Shown here piece by piece: positions 1 to 10,550 of a DNA stretch of 64,000 nucleotides. This DNA comes from Isoetes taiwanensis. Taxonomy: Eukaryota > Streptophyta > Lycopodiopsida > Isoetales > Isoetaceae. The notes under the pieces were generated by a model. That model was not told the DNA's origin. It was given only the letters and a program-made list of their open reading frames with translations, and made no database searches. Both the position numbers and the translations under genes were made by a program. The stretch lies in the NCBI GenBank assembly GCA_021234155.1, contig JAJEKV010000008.1, positions 19,111,308-19,175,307 of the forward strand, read 5' to 3'. Position 1 is the first letter of the stretch. Each line of letters starts with the position of its first letter.

Positions 1-132
1 GTATGACAAAGATTCTAAGGTTGGGGAAAGCACTATATATTGAGTATGCTTTTTTCTTTCTATGCAGCTTCTTTCTGAAATGATATAGATGGTTGCCAAG
101 CACCATGCAGAAGATTACACTTATGATTCCTA

Positions 133-330
133 ATGCAGCAGTTCGATTCCATTTCCAAACAACCACACTTCTTGAAGGCGTGGAATCGACTTCAATTTAG
201 ATGTTTTCCAGGCGGACTTCAATTTAGATGTTTTCCAGGCAGTTGGTTGAGTGCTTGCAATTGCATTTTTGATTCAGGTACATCTATAACTGTCCTACCG
301 TCGAAATTTTTCATTGATCTACATAAATAA
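133..330 (+). pseudogene. Aspartic-protease-like fragment
   Basis: This short open stretch contains FDSGTSITVLPSKFF (about 268-313), which resembles the second active-site motif (DSGT followed by LP and an aromatic residue) of plant pepsin-like and nepenthesin-like aspartic proteases. A stop follows at about 328. Beyond it other frames stay open only briefly, and no first DTGS lobe is visible in the window. A 27-bp tandem duplication lies just upstream in the same reading frame. I read it as a pseudogene fragment, possibly one exon continuing left of the window. The assignment rests on one motif, so chance similarity is possible. Confidence 0.35.
189..242. repeat. 27-bp tandem duplication
   Basis: Two adjacent 27-bp units (189-215, 216-242) differ at one base near the end. 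The unit length is a multiple of three, so the short frame through it stays open and repeats nine residues. Confidence 0.9.
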
Positions 331-342
331 TGGACATCTATT

Positions 343-2519
343 TTGTTTAAATCTTTTATGGAGGCATATACCTGATGCATTCTTTTGGATTTTGAAGAGG
401 ATCTTATGTTTGTCGGATCTTCATACACTGTGAAGCATAATGTCAGCTATTTAACATCAGGTGGATAACATCAGGTGGATCCAACGTGTTTTTACATCCC
501 TTTTTCTTTTAGATAATTTGTGTTCACATGCATGTATATTGTATCTCATAGTTGTGGTGGTGGATTTGCCACCTAAATCTGTGCAAATTTACGATGTTGC
601 TTTGCCAGGTAAAATGCTGTCACAGTTGTATATCGTACTCTTACAGAAGCAAATAAGTAGGTCTGCCATCTGAAATTAGTTGCAAATGTTCATATGTTAA
701 CGGTTTTCAAATGTTAATGTTCAGATGTTCACAGGCTTTCAAATGATATGACTGCAGCTATCACACTGTTAAATACGAGCTTATTCAGTAGATCCAATGT
801 TTTATGTAGTAGATCCAGTAAAAGCTTTTGCTATACTTCTCAGTTTAGTGAAAGCACTAAACCATCATGGTAAGCTGTTTTTGCTCCATTAAAGGTTCAA
901 AGAGTTGTATTAGGCGTGAAACATGCAAGCAAAACCATTGAGGAAAAATAGCCATATGATGTTAAAACCACAAGAAGCAAGTGATCGTTCCAATCAGATG
1001 TAAGGTTTGCACAAACTGACATGTAAGGAATTGCTGAGATAAGTGAGGAATTAAGCAATTGCCGACTTCTTTTGTTTCTTATAGAGACTCTCAACGAATA
1101 TCAACGAATATATTCACTTTAAACTTCAAACAATATCTGGAATTATTAAAACGTGACAATTCATTTGGTTCACTGTTCACAAATTGACCAAATAGAGTTT
1201 TGTTAGTAATCCTGGCATTCAATTCAGCATCGGTATCTCGGAATTCAATGCAACAAGTTTGGTGCTTGAATATAGAAAGTTTGCTAACAATTAGATTATA
1301 AGAATCAAGTCGGAAAGAGTTATTGTATAGAGCTAACGACATATTAGAATTGAATTTTTCCTTAAAAGATGATAAAAATGTATGCTATTTTGCATGGTTA
1401 TTTTGAGTTTTTCTCCTTTGATATATTTTGATTGAGTTTTAGATGTTGGTGTCTATGACAACATGGTGTATACTTATTTCCTTGATCCTCAAAAACTTGG
1501 CGGACTTAGCGATAGTCGTATGAAATTTGGAGCCCCTAAAATTATCACTTCTTAGTTCTAATCTAAAAGAGATATGCTTCTAACATGTCTCCAATGCCTA
1601 ATGCTTGCAAATATGTTTTTGCAGACAAAGTATGTCAAGCCGTGTCCAATTTTGTATATATTTTAAAATCAACAGTAGTGAAGGCATTCATAAGTTCCAC
1701 TTTCTTTTACATGGCAGTACGTACTAGAGATGTCCTGCATAATAATGGAGATGTTGTAGTGCACACAAGACATAAGCTTACATTAGATGATATTTACTTT
1801 TAGATGTTTGAAACAATTGCACTCTTGCACTATGAGTTTGTCTCTTTTGGGCCCTTCGTACTTTGAAGTGCATTCAAAGTTTTCTTTTCCCATATCAAGA
1901 GCATTTATAAACCTCAATAATGCTATCCAACAAATACGACTGAAACTTATCTTCTAATTAAGCCTTACGGATGTATTTTGCCACATTCCTTATGGCCAGT
2001 CAATGCATACTCTTCATTTCTACCAAATGTCAATGTCTTGTGGAATATGCTCAACTTAGACAAAACAACGCCATATTTGAGTTGCCCAATTTATGTATAG
2101 AGGAATGCCACATGGGACCCTATTTTCGGGGACCAATTGGCATTCCTTTACAAGATAGAAGTGTTTTCCGTGCACCGCAACACAGATGCCAATTTAGGGT
2201 TGAAGTCTTTGGGTCTATTTCAAAAAATGCCTTAAGAAATCTACATGCATAAAGTGTAGGATCAAATTAGGTGAGAAATAATATGTCCAATAAGTAATAA
2301 GAATGATGGATGTGAGGCGTTAGTTTCAATATCGACTTTATAATAAATATATTCAAAATTTCCAGGTTCAAAATGTCGATGGGCCCTCTTCACAATAGTA
2401 TTTATTGAAATAACATCTAATACAACACCAAAGCAAATACTTGAGCACATGGACCAACTCACAATGCCATGCGACCACGACTAATGCCCATAAATGCATT
2501 CCACAAGTCCATGACTAAT
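343..2519. other. No recognisable gene
   Basis: AT-rich DNA with short ORFs on both strands (for example 1091-1342 minus, 1585-1803 plus, 1971-2252 plus) that match no family I know. Fragments around 1441-1540 read like degraded coding sequence but are unidentified. Confidence 0.5.
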
Positions 2520-2548
2520 GCCCGGCATCGCCGGGCACACGTTTCTAG
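2520..2548 (+). mobile_element. Helitron 3' terminus
   Basis: A 17-nt GC-rich hairpin (2520-2536, arms GCCCGGC and GCCGGGC around ATC) is followed 8 nt later by CTAG (2545-2548) and then T. Helitron 3' ends carry a short hairpin roughly 10 nt before a terminal CTRR and insert between A and T. The spacer ACACGTTT is nearly shared with the terminus at 34445. The 5' end of this element was not located. Confidence 0.6.
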
Positions 2549-2550
2549 TA

Positions 2551-2715
2551 GATATTACTTTAACGTCCAGGGGAACCACAACCGGCCATTGGACCAGCCA
2601 TTGGATGGACCTATAAATAGTACGACCCTGAGCAATCTCGAACTCGAGACATAACTGATCTAACACTAGTGTGCTACCACTAGAACACAAAGACCAATAA
2701 GCTGTAGGACCCATA
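2551..2715 (-). mobile_element. tRNA-derived SINE-like sequence
   Basis: Read on the minus strand, 2685-2664 resembles a Pol III A box (TAGTGGTAGCAC) and 2646-2633 a B box (GAGTTCGAGATTG), about 20-35 nt apart as in a tRNA-derived head. The downstream part ends at a GGACGTTAAA motif next to the Helitron terminus. A related GGACGTTAAA block occurs at 39255-39300 on the minus strand. No target duplication was found, so limits are approximate. Confidence 0.4.
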
Positions 2716-3209
2716 CAACGGGCAAATACAACCTTTACTTCTATAAACCCCTGCCTCGAAGGGTTCTCAAAAGAAGAATCTTCGCAGCAATGATGATAGT
2801 AGATAGTCATCATAAATCAATTTGTACGAAGAAGGTCAAGGTAATTGCTACTGGCTCAGCAAGTGAAGATGGGCATCTAGTACCTCAAGAAAGTATAATG
2901 CCAATTCATGCATAGATGATAATCTAAGAAGTTATGGGAAGCGTGGAATGTAATGCTAATGTCAAATAGTAAATCTTGACCATCACAAAAGCAACATGCA
3001 TCACATGTTCATCTTCAATATGTAGCACAATAACAGGGGGTTACTTTTAGATTTTTATACGTTTTTTCACATGGTTTTTCTATGATTTCGTTGTTGTATT
3101 CGTTGAGGTGTACTAAATAGTATTTCTAGAGTGCACCCTTTATGGGCCGTTGATTTTCGTTGGTTGGAACAATCCGAGGGTTGTTGTCTTTCTTTGCATG
3201 TGTTTGAAC

Positions 3210-3372
3210 ATTGCGCATGTGTATGCATGTGCATGTGCACATGCATGTGCATATGTGTGCATGTGCATGTGCATGTGCATGTATATGCATGTGCATGTGT
3301 ATTGTGCATGTGCATGTGCAAGTGCAAGTGCAAGTGCATGTGCATGTGTGTGCATGTGTGCATATGCATGTG
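3210..3372. repeat. (TGCATG)n hexanucleotide repeat
   Basis: About 160 bp of imperfect TGCATG/GCATGTG units. All six frames are open across parts of it, giving Cys-Met or His-Met repeats that are artefacts of the repeat. Confidence 0.9.
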
Positions 3373-4315
3373 TACTTGCCCTCTTGGATTCTTATTGCCG
3401 GAGTGGATTTTACTACCACGAGATGGATTTTTTGCTCACACTTACAAAGGTATTTGTTTTTTAATGTTTCTTCCAATTTAGCATAATGTTTTTTTTTTAC
3501 AAGGTATTGGTTTCCCATTCTACAATGTAGTGTCAGCAAAACCCCCTTTTGTTTCCTTCCTAAGATTTGTCTGCAGATTCAAGTTTAGGCCCTCTGTTTT
3601 GCTTCAAACTCTTGGATATTCCCCGGTCACGGGATTGTTCATAGCGGCCGACCTTTTTTAGCTTCAATCAACAAACGGATTCTTATGCACACAAATTGGA
3701 TTATTCCACCCTTTTCATGTCACGCCAGATCGGTCAAAAGTGGCCACAAGAATGCATTTATATTGTAGGTTTGGAACTTTAATCGAACCATAAGGTGAAT
3801 CATGCATTACCTTTAAGCTAGAGATGGAGCATCCAAAATCATATGGATTGATAAACAATGGTGTCATTGTGAAAAAGAAATAGTTGTAGCGGAAGTAATA
3901 ATATGTAGCATAATAACATGGGGTTTTCTTTGTGTTGCAAACTTTATGACTTTCAGAATAATGGGATCAATCTGCTCTATCTTTATGGTAACTTTTACTT
4001 ATGTTAAATTTGTTTTATTGTGATCAAATTCAAAACCTACAGGTGATGAAAGCCTCAAATGAATTCTAATTTTTTTCTGGTTTGAATTCTAAAATTTTTG
4101 TCACACCTGGGGTGTCCCTAAGGCCCCGAAGGGGCCAAAAAAATTTTTTTGCAACACAAACCATTAACATCCAACATATAAAAATTAAATCTCCCAACAC
4201 ATAACAACCAACACATAACAACCATTGACATTAACAACCAACACATACTACAATTGACATTAATTAACACAACCATTGAGTTCAACACATTTAAATTAAA
4301 ATCCCCCTTAAACCC
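3373..4315. other. No gene; short palindrome and low-complexity DNA
   Basis: No coding signal was recognised. A perfect GGCCCC-GAA-GGGGCC hairpin lies at 4122-4136, directly followed by an A7T7 run. 4150-4290 is built from loose CAACACATA/CATTGACATT repeats just left of the MITE. Confidence 0.5.
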
Positions 4316-4600
4316 CCTTTGGTTTGGGTGCATATTCACACGGGGGGTGACGTAGGGCAGCGAGAGCCCTCATAATTGTATTTTGCACGTACGAAATCAA
4401 CACCATATAGTATTCCGCTTGAAATCTTATAGTATTTTGCGAATCTTGTTATACAGTATAGCAAATTTTGTACTTGCATACCCCACAAACGAGGAACTTT
4501 ACGTACGGTATAGATTAAGGAATAAGGGGTGAATATGCCTATCCAACAGCTCTCGTTGCCCAGAGTCACCCCCCGTGTGAATATGCACCCAAACCAAAGG
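4316..4600. mobile_element. Foldback MITE with long terminal inverted repeats
   Basis: The outer about 52 bp on each side are near-perfect inverted repeats. The left arm begins CCTTTGGTTTGGGTGCATAT and the right arm ends with its complement at 4600. Only a few mismatches occur, at the inner end near the GGGCAGCGAGAGC segment. The 180-bp centre has no coding capacity. The size (285 bp) and structure fit a miniature inverted-repeat element. No convincing target duplication is visible, so the superfamily is undetermined. Confidence 0.75.
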
Positions 4601-4789
4601 CAACATGCATATAATCTCGCCTCTCGAGGCAATTGCGGCCGCTCACCTACTTAAATCCGTAGCTTCCTTGGGTCCTTTATGAATTGATGCAATAGCTATA
4701 GGTCTTTTTCTGAACAAAAAAGAAAGCAATTGTGCAATGCATAAGCAATGTCATATAATAGCCTTTGGACTTGGCACGTGAAAAAGAAG

Positions 4790-5449
4790 CTTTACACATC
4801 TTTGGTTTAGCCGGTCATGCTTTATGGTTGCGAGGCTTGGGCTCCAAGCTTATTAGCGAAGCTATGGAATGTGGTGGACAGATTGCAAAAGAAATTTTTG
4901 CGGGCTGAGCTAAGAGTAAAGATGGAAACTCCTTATGCTATGATGCTTACTGAGGCAGACGTGCTCTCTCTTGAAGCGGAAGCAATGATTCGTACTCTCA
5001 CTTATCTGCTTAGGGTAAAAGGGATGGGCGATGAGAATTGGCATAGGGATATACTAGACTGGATGAATAGGTGGAATATACATATGGAAGAGCTTCTTGG
5101 TAGCCAAAATAAAAGATTGAAAGATGGTATCTCTTAAATTTCGTGCAAAGATGTGGGACAACACATGTAGTGAAAATGACTTTTTATCGACAATGTATTA
5201 ATCCATCACTTTAGAAAGCAAAATATTTATCTGAGAAGATAACTATCTCTTATAGGCATTTGCTTGCACATGTACGACTCAGTTCGCATTGTTTAAATGA
5301 GACCGGGAGATGGAAAAAGATCGAATTTGTCAGTTGTGTGCAGCTAATTTGGTGGAGGACGAGGCACGTGCTTTGCTATTTTATGAGGCGTATGAAGAGA
5401 TTAGAACGCAGTATAGGACAGAAACGATTCACTCATGAAACTATTTAGC
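4790..5449 (+). pseudogene. LINE (non-LTR retrotransposon) C-terminal relic
   Basis: Three pieces in different frames resemble the end of a plant LINE reverse-transcriptase protein. 4817-5137 starts MLYGCEAWAPS and continues with LQKKFLRAELRV and TPYAMMLTEADV, typical of the region after the RT fingers and palm. 5310-5390 reads RICQLC, then EDEAHVLC, a C-x2-C-x9-H-x2-C zinc-knuckle-like arrangement found near LINE C-termini. Stops and frameshifts separate the pieces, and no endonuclease or RT catalytic core lies upstream. It is a 5'-truncated, decayed insertion. Its tail (TGTAATAAAACACT at about 5620-5633) leads straight into the CTTCTC microsatellite. Confidence 0.7.
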
Positions 5450-5591
5450 TTAGATACAAAATATATATGTTCTTATATATTTGATGTGTCTCAAAAAAGA
5501 GATATCGTTGTTGGATATGATTTTGAAGATGATGTAGAGAGTGAGAAGTTGGATTAAGTTTTATAATATATTGGAATATGTAGATGTTTCG

Positions 5592-5787
5592 TTCTATAGA
5601 CCAGATAGGTCTTTACAGGATGTAATAAAACACTTTCTCCTTCTCCTTCTCCTTCTCCTTCTCCTTCTCCTTCTCCTTCTCCTTCTCCTTCTCCTTCTCC
5701 TTCTCCTTCTCCTTCTCCTTCTCCTTCTCCTTCTCCTTCTCCTTCTCCTTCTCCTTCTCCTTCTCCTTCTATAGACCAGATAGGTCT
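5592..5787. repeat. CTTCTC microsatellite between 21-bp direct repeats
   Basis: An almost perfect CTTCTC/CTCCTT array (about 5635-5770) is bracketed by the identical 21-bp sequence TTCTATAGACCAGATAGGTC+T at 5592-5612 and 5767-5787. The array is open in all six frames (poly-Leu, poly-Arg), which is not evidence for coding. Confidence 0.9.
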
Positions 5788-7343
5788 CTAATGCCCCCCT
5801 TCCCAAACCCCAGTTTCCTTATCCAACCGTTGAATCCTCCGTCCAAGGACCCTGCTTCGAGGAGGTTCAAAAAAATCAAAGATCGATCGGGGAGAATCTA
5901 TCAAACCGCAAAACGTCATGTGGGCGATCATGTAGAAATCCAAGTGTTTCGCCATTCGGGCAGTTAATAGAGGCTCCAAAATGGCAATCTGACTTTGCCA
6001 TCATGTCCAAAATGGGTGAAATTACCATAGGGATCAAGTTACATAGTCAGATTTGCAATGAAAGAAATAGGAACATTCTACATAGTAGTATTTCGCAACC
6101 ACCTCCTAGGCCAATTGACTACGAATATGTTGGAGATGAGCTACTTTGGTGCTTCTTGAAGAAAGGGTGGTCTTCTGCTCACGAAACTTGATCTCTAGGG
6201 TAATAATGATATTCTAAGTCCATTGGAAGAGCCAATTCACAATTTTAGAGTGCGGGCATTGCCCTCCGTTGCTAGGGCCATAGGGAGAGGACATTTGGAA
6301 CAAGTTGCCTTCGAAAGGTTTTAAGGGTTCATCTTCTAGTGTCAACACCCTCCCTCTACATGATAACACGGTTCAAGGTCTTGGTCGAATCTGACTATGA
6401 TATGGCCCCCGAAACATAAACCCTATGTGTTGGTCTGCTGGCAAGTCGAATTCACAGTTCTGAGGTGAGTAAGTAACCCGTCTGTCATATTTTGATTGCA
6501 TTGACTTCTTTTTTACTTGAATTCATTATGCAATTTCTTCTAGCTCCCAGATGATTTTTCTCTTGGGTTTTTGGGCACTAGCACTTCTAGTTGACTAGTT
6601 CAAGAGCCATTTGAGCCATTTGAAAAAATCTAGCCATCAAAAATACAATAAGCGTATGAACCTGGCTAGTTTATCATCCCATTGGTTTGCCATTAACGAG
6701 CCAATATGTGTTTTCTTTTCCATGCAATGGGCAGCTATACCAATGGCCGCCATGTCTATCTTTTCCATTTGCTCAGCAAATTCGGCAGCGTCCTTGCAAC
6801 AATCATGATGCTGATTTAGTTGCTTGTTGGAGCTCTTAGGTTTCTGCAAGACCTAGCTTTGGAAAAATGCATATATCCCCTTTGCCTGGTAAGAAAGACA
6901 AATACCATACTGCTGGTGATACAAGCTAAACAGAATCATGGATTTGGCTGCGATTCATGAAGTCGCGTCCAGCCTAATGTGGCTTTGATGGGTTGTGTTT
7001 TGCTATTTAGATCCAGCCTAAAATGTCTCTGCCAACTTGTATTTTGCCATTTCATCTTGATTGGAAGTGCTTGCAACAAAGGATCATGTTGCTAAGCCAG
7101 ACCTGCAATTGTAAGGAAGTTTTTTGTTTGTATTTGTTTACGTATGATCTTTTTGTGATTTGGTGTTACTTAGATCCGATGCAGAAGCTCCTGGATTTTA
7201 TTTTAGTTGAAAATGATGGCAGATGGGCTATGGTGGAGATCCCCATATGGCAAAAATGCCAGCCTATTTGCATGCCCCTATAGAAACCCAGAAATGGAAC
7301 CGGAAATGGAATGCTAAGGTGCTCATTTTGCATTTCTTGGGCT
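5788..7343. other. No recognisable gene
   Basis: Short ORFs only (6003-6191 plus, 6611-6808 plus, 6637-6849 minus, 7023-7283 plus). None shows a known motif or splice-phase continuity. Decayed coding DNA is possible around 5800-6190 but unidentified. Confidence 0.5.
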
Positions 7344-7348
7344 AGGTG

Positions 7349-7774
7349 TGTCACATTTAAGGGACTGGACGGGATTTGAATCCACTACCTCTAGAGTGGT
7401 AGCTGTGCATCCTAACCAAAAAGGCCATGATGATTTGGATAAAACCAAATTACACGCTCCAGATCTGATAGTTAATCGTCACACTATCCTCCCCTCAAGG
7501 CTTGCAACGGGGAAATTGGGAGCAGACCGAACTCGATCTGCAAGGGACTGAAACCGAGGAGTGTGACGACAACCATCTGGACCCCTAACCCTATTACGAG
7601 TTGCCCACACCACTAGGGCATGAGTTATCCAAATCATACTGTCACATTTAAGGGACCAGACGTGACTTGAACCCACTACCTCTGGAGTGGTAGCTGTGCA
7701 TCCTAACCGAAAAGGCCACGATGATTTGGATGAAACCAAATCACACGCTCCAAATCTGATAGTTAATCGTCACA
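7349..7774 (-). mobile_element. TRIM (terminal-repeat retrotransposon in miniature)
   Basis: Two 135-bp direct repeats, 7349-7483 and 7640-7774, both begin TGTCACATTT and end GTCACA, with about 11 substitutions between them. They enclose 156 bp of non-coding DNA. The element is flanked by a perfect 5-bp target duplication AGGTG (7344-7348 and 7775-7779). A purine-rich tract (GAGGGGAGGATAG, minus strand) abuts the LTR at 7483, which sets the minus orientation. Within each LTR, minus strand, the sequence GTGGCCTTTTCGGTTAGGATG followed by CTACCACTCCAGAGGTAG and GGTTCAAGTC resembles a tRNA A-box, anticodon hairpin and B-box. The total length of 426 bp fits the TRIM class. No usual tRNA-Met primer site was found; TGGATAACTCATGCCC near the 5' LTR is a weak candidate. 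Confidence 0.85.
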
Positions 7775-7779
7775 AGGTG

Positions 7780-9393
7780 GGCTAGTTCTAGGCAGAGCCT
7801 TATTAATTCATGCAGATACTGTGCTTCACAGCTGGAATCCATATCCATGTTTTAAATACAGAGCCAAGACTCCCATGGCCGCAATCTTACCAGCTGCATA
7901 TCTATTATTCTCATGTAATCCTATTTTTTTTTCTTGTTCTTTATTGCACTTCCGTGTTTTCTTGCTTGTTCTTCTGGATTTGTCTTCATTGCTACTGTTT
8001 TTCTAATGTTTGAAGCCAAAATCTTCTTGGAGAATTAAGATTCCACTGCGCATGACAGGTTAGAGGTTGCACAGATAACACAGGGCATTCGGGTAGGGCT
8101 TGCATATACCTGGATAACACAGGACATTCTGGTGGAAGGAATAGCTTCTGATCAAGCATTCAAGGAAGCTGACTAGCACAGTCAACTGTGCTACAGTAAC
8201 CGGGTCAATACCCTATCTACTTCAAACCATTGAAATCAATTTCAAATTACTTTATATTAAGTGAAATGTTTCACTAGGTTTAATGCTTTTGAAACTTTTG
8301 AAATAAAATTACGTTGATGTTTTGAACCTTAAGTGAAACCTAGGTTCCCTTGAATTTAATTTTTTGAAATGTTTTGAACTTTAAATGTTTTGCTTAAGTG
8401 AAGCTTGAATTTAAAAATAGGATTGCAATCTTACAATGCCTTAATGGACTCATTTGGGTTCGATTTCCAAAAGGCTTTCTTAAAATAAATAAGGGCAATC
8501 AAGAATTCAATGATATTGAAGTTGTATGAGAAACAACAGTTGTTCGTAAATTGAAAAAAAAAAGCCATAGATGGTTTGTTTTTTATTTTTTTTGGCAAAA
8601 TAACAGATGAAAGAATTGTTGATAAAATCAACACTTCTCAACATCACCATTTCTATTTTCTACGTGTTCTTTTTTCCTGTAGGCTTTTATTTATAGTGTT
8701 CTAATTTAGTTTTTCATGTGGATTTCTTGAAAATTACATGTCCTTTTTTGGGAAAACAAATGTCAACTTAAAAGAACTACAAGTAGAGAAACACACACGC
8801 GCGCACTCATGCACGCGCACACACACACACATACACACACACACACAATGGAAAAAGACTTGTCTTTTTCAGTCTTCCATGTCTACTAATATTCAAACCT
8901 ACAAGTGTTACTAGAACTCGCTTCATCCACTTTCTTGATCGGCTCTATTCAGAAAGATTTGATGAAGCGAATCATAGCTTATGCTAGGTTTATTGGGGCT
9001 ATATGATATGCTAGGTCTAGCAGATAAGGAGATTCCTTATAAAGGGTAATCACGCTATGTAATTTCTCTTCACACCTTGGTGTATTACCAACCAATTGCG
9101 CCAACTCGCACTAACAAATACACATGAAAGATGGAGAAATGGATTGACAACGATACATAATTGTTTATTTTGATCATAACTATTTATTTTGATCACGTTG
9201 TGCAACACAACGGTACAAGGTTTTGAATCGGTATCTAAGAGATCATGCATTTGAAGTTAGAAACAAGTCGGGTGGATCATGCCCTCCATATAGCGCATCA
9301 TTCAAGACAAAAAGGGAAAGTAATTATCTAGAGATGGGAGCTCAATGTTCCACGTTATTTGATTGTTACAACTACTATAGATTTGGGAGATTG
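7780..9393. other. No recognisable gene
   Basis: AT-rich DNA with only short ORFs. A 30-bp motif containing ATAACACAGG(G/A)CATTC occurs twice between 8075 and 8135. A CA-rich microsatellite is listed separately. Confidence 0.5.
8791..8847. repeat. (CA)n-rich microsatellite
   Basis: A run of CA dinucleotides interrupted by CG-rich units (ACACGCGCGCACTCATGCACG) in the first half. Confidence 0.9.
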
Positions 9394-10474
9394 CTAATAG
9401 CCACCAGGGGGTGTGCCATAGGTTGGAGTGGAGCCGTATGTAGGAGAGGATGGGGTGGCAAAACTTGGAGATGATCCTCCATAAGCGGTTCCACCGCCAC
9501 TTCCGACCCCGATCCCGAACTGCAGCCACTACCATAAGCGGGAGTACCATAGCTTGGAGTTCCTTCGCCACTCCCACTTCCACTTCCACTTCCAGTTCAG
9601 TTCAGGCGAGCGAGCGAGCGAGCCGGCGAGAGCTCGAGCGAGCAGAGCGAGCCGAGCACGAGCATGCGAGCGGCCTCGAGGCGAGCAGAGCGAGCACGAG
9701 CCCCGAGCCTGAAGCCCTCGTGCAGGCTCGGTGCGGGCGAACCGGTGCCGAAGCCGGCTGCCCGGTCGGTGCGTGCGGTGCGGTCGCAGCGCGAGCGAGC
9801 GGAGCGGGCGGGCCGAGCCGAGCGAGAACCCGGGGAGTACCATAGCTAGGTGTTCCTCCATAAGGGACATTGCCATAACCAGGGGTGCCACCATAAGATC
9901 CACCACTTCCACCTCCTTTTCCACTTCCACTTCCATAGCCAGAGCCACCAGAGCCAAAGGTAGGAGTACCATAGCTAGGTGTTCCCCCAGAGCCGGACCC
10001 AACCCCAGAGCCGGAGCCGTAGCCAGAGCCGGAGCCCGAGCCAGGAGTACCATAGCTAGGTGTTCCTCCATAAGGGACATTGCCATAACCAGGGGTGCTA
10101 CCGTAGGATCCACCACTTCCACTTCCACTTCCATAACCAGACCCTGAGCCAGAGCCCGATCCTGACCCTGAGCCAGAGCCAGACCCTGACCCTGAGCCAG
10201 AGCCAGATCCAGAACCATAACCTGAGCCCGATCCTGACCCAGAACCATAACCTGAGCCCGAACCTGACCCTGCTCCAGTTCCATAACTAGGAACAGCTGG
10301 GGTAGAATAACCGCCTCCAATGCCATATGAAGGAGTAGAGCCTCCATATCCATAGCCGGCAGACCCTTTTCCATACAAGAACTTCGAACCAAATTTACTC
10401 TCACGAGCTTCTGAACAAATCAGAAGCCCGGCCATGCACATGCACATCAAAAAGAGGCTCTTTGGAATTGCCAT
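9394..10474 (-). pseudogene. Secreted Gly/Ser-rich (GSGSGYGSG) cell-wall-type protein, disrupted
   Basis: The start at 10474 gives an N-terminal signal peptide: a charged MAIPKS, a hydrophobic LFLMCMCMAGLLIC core, and a cut near SEA. It is preferred over an ATG 30 bp upstream because it places the hydrophobic core at the N-terminus. The mature part is tandem GSGSGYGSGSGS runs alternating with STPSYG/GTPSYGTP modules, as in structural glycine-rich proteins of plant walls. At about 9833 a GC-rich block of some 235 bp interrupts the repeats and the frame ends in it at 9602. The original frame resumes at about 9598 with more GSGSG and GTPSYGTPAYG. After one further frame change near 9520-9530 it continues to a plausible native end, TPTYGTPPGGY-stop (9394). 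The gene is single-exon as far as visible. It could be a broken copy or a broken allele; exact function is unknown. Confidence 0.75.
9600..9833. other. Very GC-rich insertion inside the Gly-rich gene
   Basis: About 235 bp composed mostly of GAGC, GCGAGC and GCCGAGC units. Its base composition is strikingly unlike both the flanking repeats and the AT-rich neighbourhood. Gene sequence ends at one side and resumes at the other. TTCAG is tandemly doubled at the left junction. No terminal inverted repeat or clear target duplication was found. It may be a fragment of a GC-rich element, a simple-repeat expansion, or an assembly artefact. Confidence 0.6.
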
Positions 10475-10540
10475 TGAATCCCAAAACTGCAACTTCTGAT
10501 ACAAACTGATCAGTGAATCAAAGACGAGAATGATGGAGGT

Positions 10541-10550
10541 ATTTATAAAT
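10541..10550 (-). promoter_or_regulatory. TATA box of the Gly-rich gene
   Basis: ATTTATAAAT lies 67-76 bp upstream of the ATG at 10474 and is the same on both strands. That spacing would give a 5' leader of roughly 40 nt. Confidence 0.55.

Noticed and set aside
3126-3539. Overlapping Cys-Met/His-Met ORFs of 70-137 codons
   Set aside because: Produced by the TGCATG repeat on both strands.
5541-5806. Poly-Leu and poly-Arg ORFs
   Set aside because: Translations of the CTTCTC microsatellite; open in every frame.
7349-7774. True tRNA genes in the duplicated 135-bp units
   Set aside because: No complete cloverleaf can be formed; TG…CA ends and the AGGTG duplication show they are LTRs.
9450-10290. 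Plus-strand and shifted minus-strand ORFs over the Gly-rich gene
   Set aside because: Shadows of the GSGSGYG repeats and the GC-rich insert; no signal peptide or family motif.
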